From UBA9676 sp036522155 (lineage in GTDB: Bacteria; Actinomycetota; Actinomycetes; Streptosporangiales; Streptosporangiaceae): a DNA stretch of 34,377 bases. The stretch is from contig DATDGI010000105.1 in assembly GCA_036522155.1 (NCBI GenBank), positions 1 to 34,377 of the forward strand. The letters run 5' to 3'. Of the stretch, positions 8,292 through 15,037 are shown piece by piece. Numbering within the stretch: position 1 is the first letter of the stretch; each line of letters starts with the position of its first letter. Under the pieces are notes generated by a model, which did no database searches, was not told the origin of the DNA, and saw nothing but the letters and a program-made list of their open reading frames with translations. Both the position numbers and the translations under genes were made by a program.

Positions 8292-10598
8292 GTGAGCATC
8301 CTGGGCACCCGCGTGGTGCGGACCGAGGACCCGCGGCTGCTGACCGCTGGCGGCGTCTATGTGGACGATGTCCGGGTGCCGGAACTGGCGGGGGCGGCCC
8401 GGGTCACCTTTGTCCGCAGCCCGTTCGCGCATGCACTGATCAAGGGCGTGGACGCGGCCGCGGCCCTGGCCGCGCCGGGTGTGCTCGCGGTCCTCACGTT
8501 CACCGACATCAACGACATACCGCCGCCGCCGCCACCCCCGGAGGGCGGGCCGCCACCGGGCAGCGAAGCCGCCCCGATGCCGCTGGGCGGGGTGTGGCAG
8601 GAGCCGCTGCTGGCGGTCGACCGGGTCCGGTTCGTGGGTGAGCCGGTGGCCATGGTCCTCACCGACGACAGCTACCAGGGCGAGGACGCGGCCGAACTGG
8701 TCACCGTCGACTACGAGCCGCTGCCCGCGGTGGTGGGCATCGAGCAGTCACTGGCGGGCGGGACGCTGCTGTTCCCCGACGCGGGCACGAACATCCCGGT
8801 GGACCACGCCGCGGTCGACGCGGCGTTCGACGGCTGCGACGTCGTCGTCGAGCGCGACATCGTGAACCAGCGGGTGGCGCCGGTGCCGATGGAGGGCCGC
8901 GCCGCCGCCGCCTGCTGGCAGGGCGGCAAGCTGACCGTGTGGGTGAGCACCCAGAACGCGCAGATCAGCCGGTTCATCCTGGCCGGCGCGTTCGGGATGG
9001 ACCCGGGCAGCATCCGGGTGGTCGCCCCGGACGTGGGCGGCGGCTTCGGCGCCAAGGTCGCCCTGGACCGGGACGCCATCCTCGTCGCCTGGGCCGCCCG
9101 GCACACCAGCCGCCCGGCGCGCTGGGTGGAGACCCGCAGCGAGAACCTGACCGGGATGACGCACGGGCGGGCCCAGCGGCACACCGTCAAGATCGGCGGG
9201 ACCCGGGACGGGCGGGTCCTGGCCTACCGGCTCGACGTGGTGCAGGACACCGGGGCCTACGCGCGGATGGGCGGTTTCCTGCCCACGCTGACCAACCTGA
9301 TGGCGGCCGGTCCCTACGACCTGGCCAGCGTCACGGTCGGGTACCGGGTGACGCTGACCAACACCACGCCCATCTCCGCCTACCGGGGCGCGGGCCGGCC
9401 GGAGGCGACGGCCGCGATCGAGCGGGCGATGGACCTGTTCGCGGCCGAGATCGGGATGGACCCGGCCGAGGTGCGGCGGAAGAACCTGGTGCCGTCGGAC
9501 AAGTTCCCGTACCAGACCCCGTGCGGGGCCCTGTACGACACCGGCGACTACGCCGGGGCGCTGGACAAGGTGCTGGCCGGCGCGGGCTACGCCGGCCTGC
9601 GGGCCGAGCAGGCCCGCCGCCGGGAGCGGGGGGACGTGGTCCAGCTCGGCATCGGCGTGTCGAGCTACGTGGAGATCACCGCGGCCGACGCGGACAACGG
9701 CGAGACCGCCCGGGTGGTCGTCAACGACGACGGCACCGCCACCGTGTACACCGGCAGTTCCGCGCACGGGCAGGGCCACCACACCGCCTGGGCCATGATC
9801 GTCGAGAACGACCTGGGCATCCCCATGAACAAGGTCACCGTGAAACACGGTGACACCGACGAGATGCCGTTCGGCACCGGCACCTACGCGTCCCGGTCGC
9901 TGCAGCTTGGCGGGGTGGCCGTGCACCGGGCCGACCTGGAGGTCAGGGAGCAGGCGCGCAAGCTGGCGGCGGACCTGATGGAGGCGAGCGAGGCCGACCT
10001 GGAACTCGACACCAGCACCGGGCTGTGGCAGGTCCGCGGGGACCCGGGCGCCAGCCGCACCTGGGCCGACGTGGCCCGGCACTCGGGTGCCGAGGGCCTG
10101 TCCGCCTTCGTCCACTACAAGGACGGGGCGCCGACCTTCCCGTTCGGCTCTCACGTCGCGGTGGCCGAAGTGGACACCGAGACCGGCAAGGTCACCCTGA
10201 TCCGGCACGTGACCGTGGACGACGCCGGCACGGTGCTCAACCCGGTACTGACCGAGGGCCAGCGGCATGGCGGCATCGCCCAGGGGGTGGCGCAGGCGCT
10301 GCTGGAGGAGATGGTGTACGACGCGGACGGCAACCCGCTCACCGGCACCCTGGCCGACTACGCCGCGATCACCGCCGCCGAACTGCCGAGTTTCGAGCTG
10401 CTGGTGAGTGAGACACCAGCCACCATCAACCCGCTCGGGGCCAAGGGGATCGGGGAGGCCGGGACGATCGGCTCCACCCCGGCCATGCACAGCGCCGTCA
10501 TCGACGCCGTCAGCCACCTCGGCATCCGTCACATCGACATGCCGACCACGCCGTCTCGGGTCTGGGCCGCAATCAGCGAAGCGAGGAACAGCCAGTGA
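8292..10598 (+). CDS. Molybdenum hydroxylase large subunit (form-II CoxL-like)
   Basis: This 768-residue protein is the molybdopterin-binding subunit of a xanthine-dehydrogenase/CO-dehydrogenase-family enzyme. The family features GGGFGAK, AYRGAGRPEA (from residue 363) and the catalytic Glu722 in GIGEAG are visible. Bona fide CO dehydrogenases carry AYRCSFR at the active-site loop; AYRGAGR marks form-II or other substrates such as aldehydes or N-heterocycles. A run of seven prolines lies near residue 77. The GTG start at 8292 follows GGAGG by five bases; the frame is open further upstream without homology. The next two genes overlap by four bases and encode the partner subunits. No maturation (coxD/E/F-like) genes were seen in the window. 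Confidence 0.92.
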   Translation: MSILGTRVVRTEDPRLLTAGGVYVDDVRVPELAGAARVTFVRSPFAHALIKGVDAAAALAAPGVLAVLTFTDINDIPPPPPPPEGGPPPGSEAAPMPLGGVWQEPLLAVDRVRFVGEPVAMVLTDDSYQGEDAAELVTVDYEPLPAVVGIEQSLAGGTLLFPDAGTNIPVDHAAVDAAFDGCDVVVERDIVNQRVAPVPMEGRAAAACWQGGKLTVWVSTQNAQISRFILAGAFGMDPGSIRVVAPDVGGGFGAKVALDRDAILVAWAARHTSRPARWVETRSENLTGMTHGRAQRHTVKIGGTRDGRVLAYRLDVVQDTGAYARMGGFLPTLTNLMAAGPYDLASVTVGYRVTLTNTTPISAYRGAGRPEATAAIERAMDLFAAEIGMDPAEVRRKNLVPSDKFPYQTPCGALYDTGDYAGALDKVLAGAGYAGLRAEQARRRERGDVVQLGIGVSSYVEITAADADNGETARVVVNDDGTATVYTGSSAHGQGHHTAWAMIVENDLGIPMNKVTVKHGDTDEMPFGTGTYASRSLQLGGVAVHRADLEVREQARKLAADLMEASEADLELDTSTGLWQVRGDPGASRTWADVARHSGAEGLSAFVHYKDGAPTFPFGSHVAVAEVDTETGKVTLIRHVTVDDAGTVLNPVLTEGQRHGGIAQGVAQALLEEMVYDADGNPLTGTLADYAAITAAELPSFELLVSETPATINPLGAKGIGEAGTIGSTPAMHSAVIDAVSHLGIRHIDMPTTPSRVWAAISEARNSQ

Positions 10599-11071
10599 AG
10601 GTGACCATGACCGTCAACGGCAGCCCGGTCGAGGCCGACGTGGCGGACCGGACCCTGCTCGTCCACTTCGTGCGCGACGTGGCCGGCTTGACCGCTACCA
10701 ACGTCGGCTGCGACACCTCCTCCTGCGGCGCGTGCACGGTGCTGCTGGACGGGCAGTCGGTGAAGTCGTGCACCGTGCTCGCCGCCCAGGCCGACGGCCA
10801 CGAGATCACCACGCTGGAGGGCCTGGCCAACGGCGACGAGATGCACCCGATGCAGCGCGCGTTCCACACCGAGCACGGGCTCCAGTGCGGGTTCTGCACG
10901 CCCGGCATGGTGATGGCGGCGGTGTCCCTGCTGGCCGAGAACCCCCGCCCGACCGAACAGCAGGTCCGCGCCGGCCTGGAAGGGAACCTGTGCCGGTGCA
11001 CGGGCTACCACAACATCGTGAGGGCCGTGCTCACCGCGGCCGACCACATGGATGGGCAGGCCAGCCGGTGA
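10595..11071 (+). CDS. Molybdenum hydroxylase [2Fe-2S] subunit
   Basis: The 158-residue protein has the two iron-sulfur domains of this family. The N-terminal plant-ferredoxin-like cluster is C-x5-C-x2-C (CDTSSCGAC, about residues 39-47) with a later Cys in the SVKSC segment. The C-terminal cluster has CGFCTPG and CRCTGYHN. It passes electrons from the Mo centre to the FAD subunit. Its GTG overlaps the large-subunit stop (GTGA). The gene order large, small, medium differs from the canonical coxMSL order. Confidence 0.95.
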   Translation: MKVTMTVNGSPVEADVADRTLLVHFVRDVAGLTATNVGCDTSSCGACTVLLDGQSVKSCTVLAAQADGHEITTLEGLANGDEMHPMQRAFHTEHGLQCGFCTPGMVMAAVSLLAENPRPTEQQVRAGLEGNLCRCTGYHNIVRAVLTAADHMDGQASR

Positions 11072-11886
11072 TCCCCGCACCCTTCACCTATCAGCGGGCC
11101 AGTTCGGTGGACGAGGCGCTGGAACTGGCGGCCGCCGGCGGCGAGGACGCCAAGTTCCTGGCGGGCGGGCACTCGCTGCTCCCGCTGATGAAGCTGCGGC
11201 TGGCCGTCCCGGCGACCCTGGTCGACATCGGCCCGCTCCGCGAGCTTTCGTTCATCCGCGACGACGGTGACCAGATCACCGTGGGTGCCCTCACCACCCA
11301 CCATGACCTGGCCACGTCCGGCCTGCTGGCGGCCGAACTGCCACTGCTCGCGCACGCGGCCGGGACGGTCGGTGACCCCCAGGTCCGGCACCGCGGCACC
11401 ATCGGCGGCTCGCTGGTGCACGCCGACCCCGCCGCCGACCTGCCCGCGGTGGTGCTGGCCATGGATGCCACCCTGGTCGCCCGCGGGCCCGGCGGCAGCA
11501 GGGAGATCCCGGCCGGGCAGTTCTTCCTCGGCCTGTTCGAGACGGCTCTGCAGCCCGGGGAACTGCTGACCGAGATCCGCTTCACCAAGGCGGCCGGTGC
11601 CGGGTGGTCGTTCCAGAAGTTCACCAAGCGGGCCATCGACTGGGCCATCGTCGGCGTCGCCGTCCAGGGCGGCAACGTGGCGCTGGTGAACATGGGCTCG
11701 ATCCCGCTGCGGGCCACCGCGGTGGAGCAGGCGCTGGCGGGCGGCGCGGCACCGGCCGATGCCGCGGCTCACGCGGCCGAGGGGACCACCCCAGTGGACG
11801 ACATCAACGGCGACTGCGGCTACCGCGAGCATCTGGCCCGGGTCCTGGTTGCCCGCGGGCTGGCCGAGGCGCGCTCGCGGGGGTGA
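11068..11886 (+). CDS. Molybdenum hydroxylase FAD-binding (medium) subunit
   Basis: This 272-residue protein has the two FAD motifs of the family: AGGHSLLPLMKLRL (about residues 31-44) and TIGGSLVHADPAADLP (about 111-126). It accepts electrons from the 2Fe-2S subunit. The GTG start overlaps the previous stop. The 3' end overlaps the convergent mftB gene by 83 bases. The C-terminal stretch (GYREHLARVLVARGLAEA) matches the conserved end of the family, so this gene appears complete and the overlap probably reflects a run-on of mftB. Confidence 0.93.
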   Translation: MIPAPFTYQRASSVDEALELAAAGGEDAKFLAGGHSLLPLMKLRLAVPATLVDIGPLRELSFIRDDGDQITVGALTTHHDLATSGLLAAELPLLAHAAGTVGDPQVRHRGTIGGSLVHADPAADLPAVVLAMDATLVARGPGGSREIPAGQFFLGLFETALQPGELLTEIRFTKAAGAGWSFQKFTKRAIDWAIVGVAVQGGNVALVNMGSIPLRATAVEQALAGGAAPADAAAHAAEGTTPVDDINGDCGYREHLARVLVARGLAEARSRG

Positions 11887-12157
11887 GCGGCCGCACCCGG
11901 ATAAGCCCGGAACCGAGCAGGCTGGACAGGGCCTTCACGCAGGCGGGGCGGCGGGGCGGCGGCACGCAGGCGTCGATCGCCGCGGAGGCGCTGGGGAAAT
12001 CCCCCAGCGCCTCGACCAGCACCACCAGTTCCGGGGCCTTGAGGAAAACCAGCCGGCGGTTCCCGAAGTGATACGCGAGCCCGCCGAACGGCTCGCGCCT
12101 GATCGCCAACTGGGGATGCTTTTCATACGCCCGGCCGGGGTCAAAGGCCATGGGCAT
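11804..12157 (-). CDS. mftB: Mycofactocin precursor peptide chaperone MftB
   Basis: MftB is a small PqqD-like peptide chaperone that binds the MftA precursor and presents it to the radical SAM enzyme MftC. The first ~95 residues look like the family: FDPGRAYEKHPQLAIRREPF, then AYHFGNRRLVFLKAPELV and a C-terminal helical part. It follows mftA by 27 bases on the same strand. The start could be ATG 12157 or ATG 12151; neither has a good ribosome site. The protein is 117 residues, longer than usual; its last ~22 residues are Pro/Gly/Arg-rich and are read from the antisense of the Mo-hydroxylase FAD gene. mftC, expected next, is missing here. Confidence 0.8.
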   Translation of the reverse strand: MPMAFDPGRAYEKHPQLAIRREPFGGLAYHFGNRRLVFLKAPELVVLVEALGDFPSASAAIDACVPPPRRPACVKALSSLLGSGLIRVRPLTPASAPRPARGQPGPGPDARGSRSRR

Positions 12158-12184
12158 CGGGGTGGCAGGCCGGCCGGTCAGCGC

Positions 12185-12298
12185 TCAGTAGACGCCGCAC
12201 AGGCCGTCGATGGAAATCTCCTCGACCAGCAGTTCGTCGGTGTCGTCCACGTCGTCGGCCACGGCCACAGCCTCGCCGCCGGGGTTCTGCTCGCTCAT
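12185..12298 (-). CDS. mftA: Mycofactocin precursor peptide MftA
   Basis: This 37-residue peptide is the ribosomal precursor of the redox cofactor mycofactocin. It starts MSEQN, has an acidic middle (DDVDDTDELLVEE) and ends in IDGLCGVY. The C-terminal Val-Tyr, which MftC and MftE/MftD convert into the cofactor, and the preceding Cys are intact. The usual core is IDGMCGVY, so Met is Leu here. ATG 12298 follows GGAGG by nine bases. mftB follows directly, and mftF is divergent. Its small size makes it easy to miss; the C-terminal signature is the main evidence. Confidence 0.85.
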   Translation of the reverse strand: MSEQNPGGEAVAVADDVDDTDELLVEEISIDGLCGVY

Positions 12299-12346
12299 GC
12301 CGGGCCGCCTCCCTCCGCCAGTGCCGCGAACGGCCGCGTGATGACG

Positions 12347-12360
12347 GGAAATATGCTTCC
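12347..12360. promoter_or_regulatory. Partial palindrome GGAA-N6-TTCC between mftA and mftF
   Basis: GGAA (12347-12350) and TTCC (12357-12360) with an AT centre lie in the 110-base divergent region between mftA and mftF. The inner sequence (ATATGC) contains TATGCT on the plus strand, a possible -10. It could be an operator for a mycofactocin regulator, but no such regulator is in the window. Confidence 0.3.
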
Positions 12361-12383
12361 ATACCAGGCCGGTACCCGCCATA

Positions 12384-12406
12384 CCCGGCCCATGTCACGG
12401 GCCGGG
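12384..12406 (+). promoter_or_regulatory. Perfect 8-bp stem-loop abutting the mftF start codon
   Basis: CCCGGCCC (12384-12391) and GGGCCGGG (12399-12406) form a perfect stem with a 7-base loop, ending two bases before the ATG at 12409. The only ribosome-site-like bases (GGGGA) lie in or next to the 3' arm, so the folded RNA would hide the start. It may limit mftF translation, or be an operator at DNA level. Confidence 0.5.
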
Positions 12407-12408
12407 GA

Positions 12409-14058
12409 ATGACGTCCTTTCGTGAACCTGACTTGAGCACGGACGGGCCGGGCCAGGTACCGGTCCCGGCCGGGCTGCGGCTGCGGCCCGATCCCGGGCT
12501 GCGCTCCCTGGCCGGCGGGACCGTCCTGGTCGGGGGCTCGCCGCTGCGGCTGCTGCGGGTCGGCCCCCGCGCCGCAGCCCTGGCCGGCCGATGGTGGCAG
12601 GGTGAGCCGGTGCCGGCCCGCCCGGCCGCCCAGGCGCTGGCCCGGCGGCTGCTCGACGCCGGGCTGGCTCATCCGGTGCCGGCCGGGCTCCCGGTTCCCG
12701 GCGGCGGCCCGGGACCGGACCAGGTCACCGTGGTCATCCCGGTCCACGGCCGGCCCGCCGAACTGGCCCGCTGCCTGGCCGGCCTCACCGGCTACAGCGA
12801 CGGCCCCACCAATCCCGCCACCCCCGCCGGAGCGGACAGCCAGCCCGCCAACCCCACTACCCCCGCCGGAGCGGCCAGCGGCCAGCTCATCGTGGTGGAC
12901 GACGGCTCGCCAGACGCCGCCGCGATCGCCGCGGTCGCGGCCGCCGCGGGCGCGCGGTGCCTGCGCCGGGACCACCGTGGCGGCCCGGGCGCGGCCAGGA
13001 ACACCGGCCTGGCCGCGGCCCGCACCCCGCTGGTCGCCTTCGTCGACTCCGACTGCGTGCCCGGGCCGGGCTGGCTGGATCGGCTGCTGCCGCATTTCGC
13101 CGATCCGGCGGTCGGCGCGGTGGCGCCCCGGATCGTCGCCCACGAGCCGGGTCATGGCTGGCTGGCCCGGTACGAGGGCACCCGTTCGGCACTCGACATG
13201 GGCGGGTCGGAAAGCATCGTCCGGCCCGGTGCGCGGGTGCCGTACGTGCCGGGCGCGGCGCTGGTCACCCGGCGGGTGGCCGCCGCCGCCGGGTTCGCCG
13301 AGGACATGCCGGTCGGTGAGGACGTGGACTTCGTCTGGCGGCTGGCGGTGGCCGGCTGGCATGTGCGGTACGAGCCACGGGCGGCGGTAGCGCACCAGCA
13401 CCGGGAACGGCTGGCGGGCTGGCTGCGGCGGCGCCGCGACTACGGCACCTCGGCGGCGCCGCTGGAACTGCGCCACCCGGGCACCGTGCCCGCCTGCGCC
13501 ATGTCCGGGTGGAGCGCGCTGGCCTGGCTGGCGGCGGCGGCCGGGCGGCCGGCCACCGGGGTGGCGGTGACCGGGGCCGCGACCGCGCTGCTCGCCCGTA
13601 GGCTGCGGCCGTTCACCGATGACGCGTGGCCGCTGGCGGCCGGGCTGGCCGGCCGGGGCACCCTGGCCGCGGGACGGCTGCTGGGCAGCGCGGTCGCCCG
13701 GACCTGGTGGCCGCTGGCCGTGCCCGCCGCGGCGGCGGTGCCACGGTTGCGGCTGCCGCTGGCGGCGGCCCTGCTGGTGCCCCCGGTGCTGGACTGGCGG
13801 GAGCGGCGGCCGCCGATGGCGCTGCCCGGCTACGTGGCCGCCCGGCTGCTGGATGATCTTGCATACAGCGTGGGGGTATGGCAGGGTTGCCTGGCCCACC
13901 GGACGCTGCGCCCGCTGGCACCGGCCCTGTGGTGGTGGTCACGCACCAGCGAGCCCGGTGGCCCCCGGCCCGGCACCGGCCGGGTACCCGGCCGTGGTCC
14001 GGGCTCTCCCCCGCCGCCGCCCGGCCACCGGCCTCATCCCCCCACCGTGACCGCCTGA
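12409..14058 (+). CDS. mftF: Mycofactocin system glycosyltransferase MftF
   Basis: MftF adds glucose units to the mycofactocin core. The 549-residue protein begins with a PqqD/MftB-like domain (about residues 20-90, e.g. VGGSPLRLLRVG and ARRLLDAGLAHP). A family-2 glycosyltransferase domain follows, with VTVVIPVHGRP near 107, VVDDGS near 162, RNTG, the DSDC metal-binding motif near 214 and GED near 304. The C-terminal part is Ala/Leu-rich and hydrophobic (about 365-470), as expected for membrane association. A 39-base imperfect tandem repeat adds a Pro/Ala/Thr-rich insert before VVDDGS. The last ~40 residues are Pro-rich. It is divergent from mftA, and an aldo/keto reductase follows 11 bases downstream. 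Start ATG 12409 has only a weak ribosome site. Confidence 0.85.
   Translation: MTSFREPDLSTDGPGQVPVPAGLRLRPDPGLRSLAGGTVLVGGSPLRLLRVGPRAAALAGRWWQGEPVPARPAAQALARRLLDAGLAHPVPAGLPVPGGGPGPDQVTVVIPVHGRPAELARCLAGLTGYSDGPTNPATPAGADSQPANPTTPAGAASGQLIVVDDGSPDAAAIAAVAAAAGARCLRRDHRGGPGAARNTGLAAARTPLVAFVDSDCVPGPGWLDRLLPHFADPAVGAVAPRIVAHEPGHGWLARYEGTRSALDMGGSESIVRPGARVPYVPGAALVTRRVAAAAGFAEDMPVGEDVDFVWRLAVAGWHVRYEPRAAVAHQHRERLAGWLRRRRDYGTSAAPLELRHPGTVPACAMSGWSALAWLAAAAGRPATGVAVTGAATALLARRLRPFTDDAWPLAAGLAGRGTLAAGRLLGSAVARTWWPLAVPAAAAVPRLRLPLAAALLVPPVLDWRERRPPMALPGYVAARLLDDLAYSVGVWQGCLAHRTLRPLAPALWWWSRTSEPGGPRPGTGRVPGRGPGSPPPPPGHRPHPPTVTA
12811..12888 (+). repeat. 39-bp imperfect tandem duplication inside mftF
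   Basis: Two 39-base units (12811-12849 and 12850-12888) share the central block ACCCCCGCCGGAGCGG and differ mostly towards the end of each unit. They encode NPATPAGADSQPA followed by NPTTPAGAASGQL, an insert in a loop of the glycosyltransferase domain. The length is a multiple of three, so the frame is kept. Confidence 0.7.
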
Positions 14059-14069
14059 AGGAGGCACAC

Positions 14070-15032
14070 ATGCCACCCGGTTCCCTGAGTCCCCGCCCGC
14101 TCGGCTCGTCCGGGATGGACGTGTCCGCGCTGGCGCTCGGCTCCTGGCGCACGTTCGAGCGGCTGCCGGCCGAGGACGGCAGCGCCATCCTGCGGGCCGC
14201 CCGCGACGAGGGGATCACCTTCTTCGACGACGCCCGCTACGACGACGAGACGGGCCACGCGCCGATCCCGACCGGGTATTCCGAGGTGCTGTTCGGGGAG
14301 CTGTTCCGCGGCGCGGGTCTGCGGCGGGAGGACACGGTGGTGTCCAACAAGCTGTGGTGGGAGTTCTGGCCGGAACAGAGCGCCGCCGCGGAACTGGACT
14401 CGTCCCTGCGGCGGATGCGGTTCGACCACATCGACCTGATCTACGCGAACCCGCCACCGGCCGGGCTGCCGGTCGCCGACCTGGTGGCGGCGACGGCCGG
14501 GCTGGTCACCGCGGGCAAGGCGCGCGCCTGGGCGCTGGTCAACTGGCCCGCCGGGCAGTGCGCCGAGGCGGTTCAGGCCGCCGCCGAGCTAGGCGTGGCC
14601 CCACCGTGCGCGATCCAGCTGCCGTACAGCCTGGTGCGCCGGGACTGGGTGGAGGACCCGGTCATGACCGGCGCGCTCACCGCCGCCGGGGCCGGGGTCA
14701 TCGCCTCGTTCTGCCTGGCCGGTGGGGTACTCACCGGCAAGTACCGGTCCGGGCCGGCCACCGGCCGGCACGCCGGGTCGCTGGCCGGCCCGGAGCTCGC
14801 CCCGGCGCTGGCGGCCGCAGGCGAACTGGCTGAGCTGGCTGGCCAGCTGGGCACCACACCGGCCGCGCTGGCGCTGCTGTTCCCGCTGGCCAGCCCGGGC
14901 GTGACCAGCGTGCTGTTCGGCGCGACCAGCCCGCGGCAGCTCCGGGAGAACTGCGCGGCGATCGGCCTGAGTGACCGGATCGGCGCGGACGAACTGGCCC
15001 GGCTGCGGCAGATCGGCGTGCCCGCCGGTTAG
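14070..15032 (+). CDS. Aldo/keto reductase family protein lacking the canonical catalytic His
   Basis: This 320-residue protein has the AKR fold signature: the N-terminal LGSSGMDVSALALGSW, FFDDARYDDETG for the Asp/Tyr region, Lys94 in VVSNKLWW, and the C-terminal VTSVLFGATSPRQLREN. The usual DLYxxHxP reads DLIYANPP, so Asn127 replaces His; the 33-residue spacing from Lys94 equals the family's 84/117 spacing. ATG 14070 follows AAGGAGG by five bases, a strong ribosome site, 11 bases after mftF, so the two are likely cotranscribed. It could reduce a carbonyl, but the missing His leaves activity open. Confidence 0.8.
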   Translation: MPPGSLSPRPLGSSGMDVSALALGSWRTFERLPAEDGSAILRAARDEGITFFDDARYDDETGHAPIPTGYSEVLFGELFRGAGLRREDTVVSNKLWWEFWPEQSAAAELDSSLRRMRFDHIDLIYANPPPAGLPVADLVAATAGLVTAGKARAWALVNWPAGQCAEAVQAAAELGVAPPCAIQLPYSLVRRDWVEDPVMTGALTAAGAGVIASFCLAGGVLTGKYRSGPATGRHAGSLAGPELAPALAAAGELAELAGQLGTTPAALALLFPLASPGVTSVLFGATSPRQLRENCAAIGLSDRIGADELARLRQIGVPAG

Positions 15033-15037
15033 CCCGG

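Noticed and set aside
8748..10532. 594-codon minus-strand frame within the Mo-hydroxylase large subunit gene
   Set aside because: It lies opposite a gene with conserved active-site motifs and codes a Gly/His/Arg-rich sequence without a fold signature.
8292..11886. Carbon monoxide dehydrogenase (coxLSM)
   Set aside because: The large subunit has AYRGAGR, not the AYRCSFR loop of CO-oxidising enzymes, and no cox maturation genes are adjacent. It was called a Mo hydroxylase of unknown substrate.
12295..13899. 534-codon minus-strand frame opposite mftF
   Set aside because: Low-complexity Gly/Arg/Gln sequence antisense to a glycosyltransferase with intact motifs. It would also cover the mftA start.
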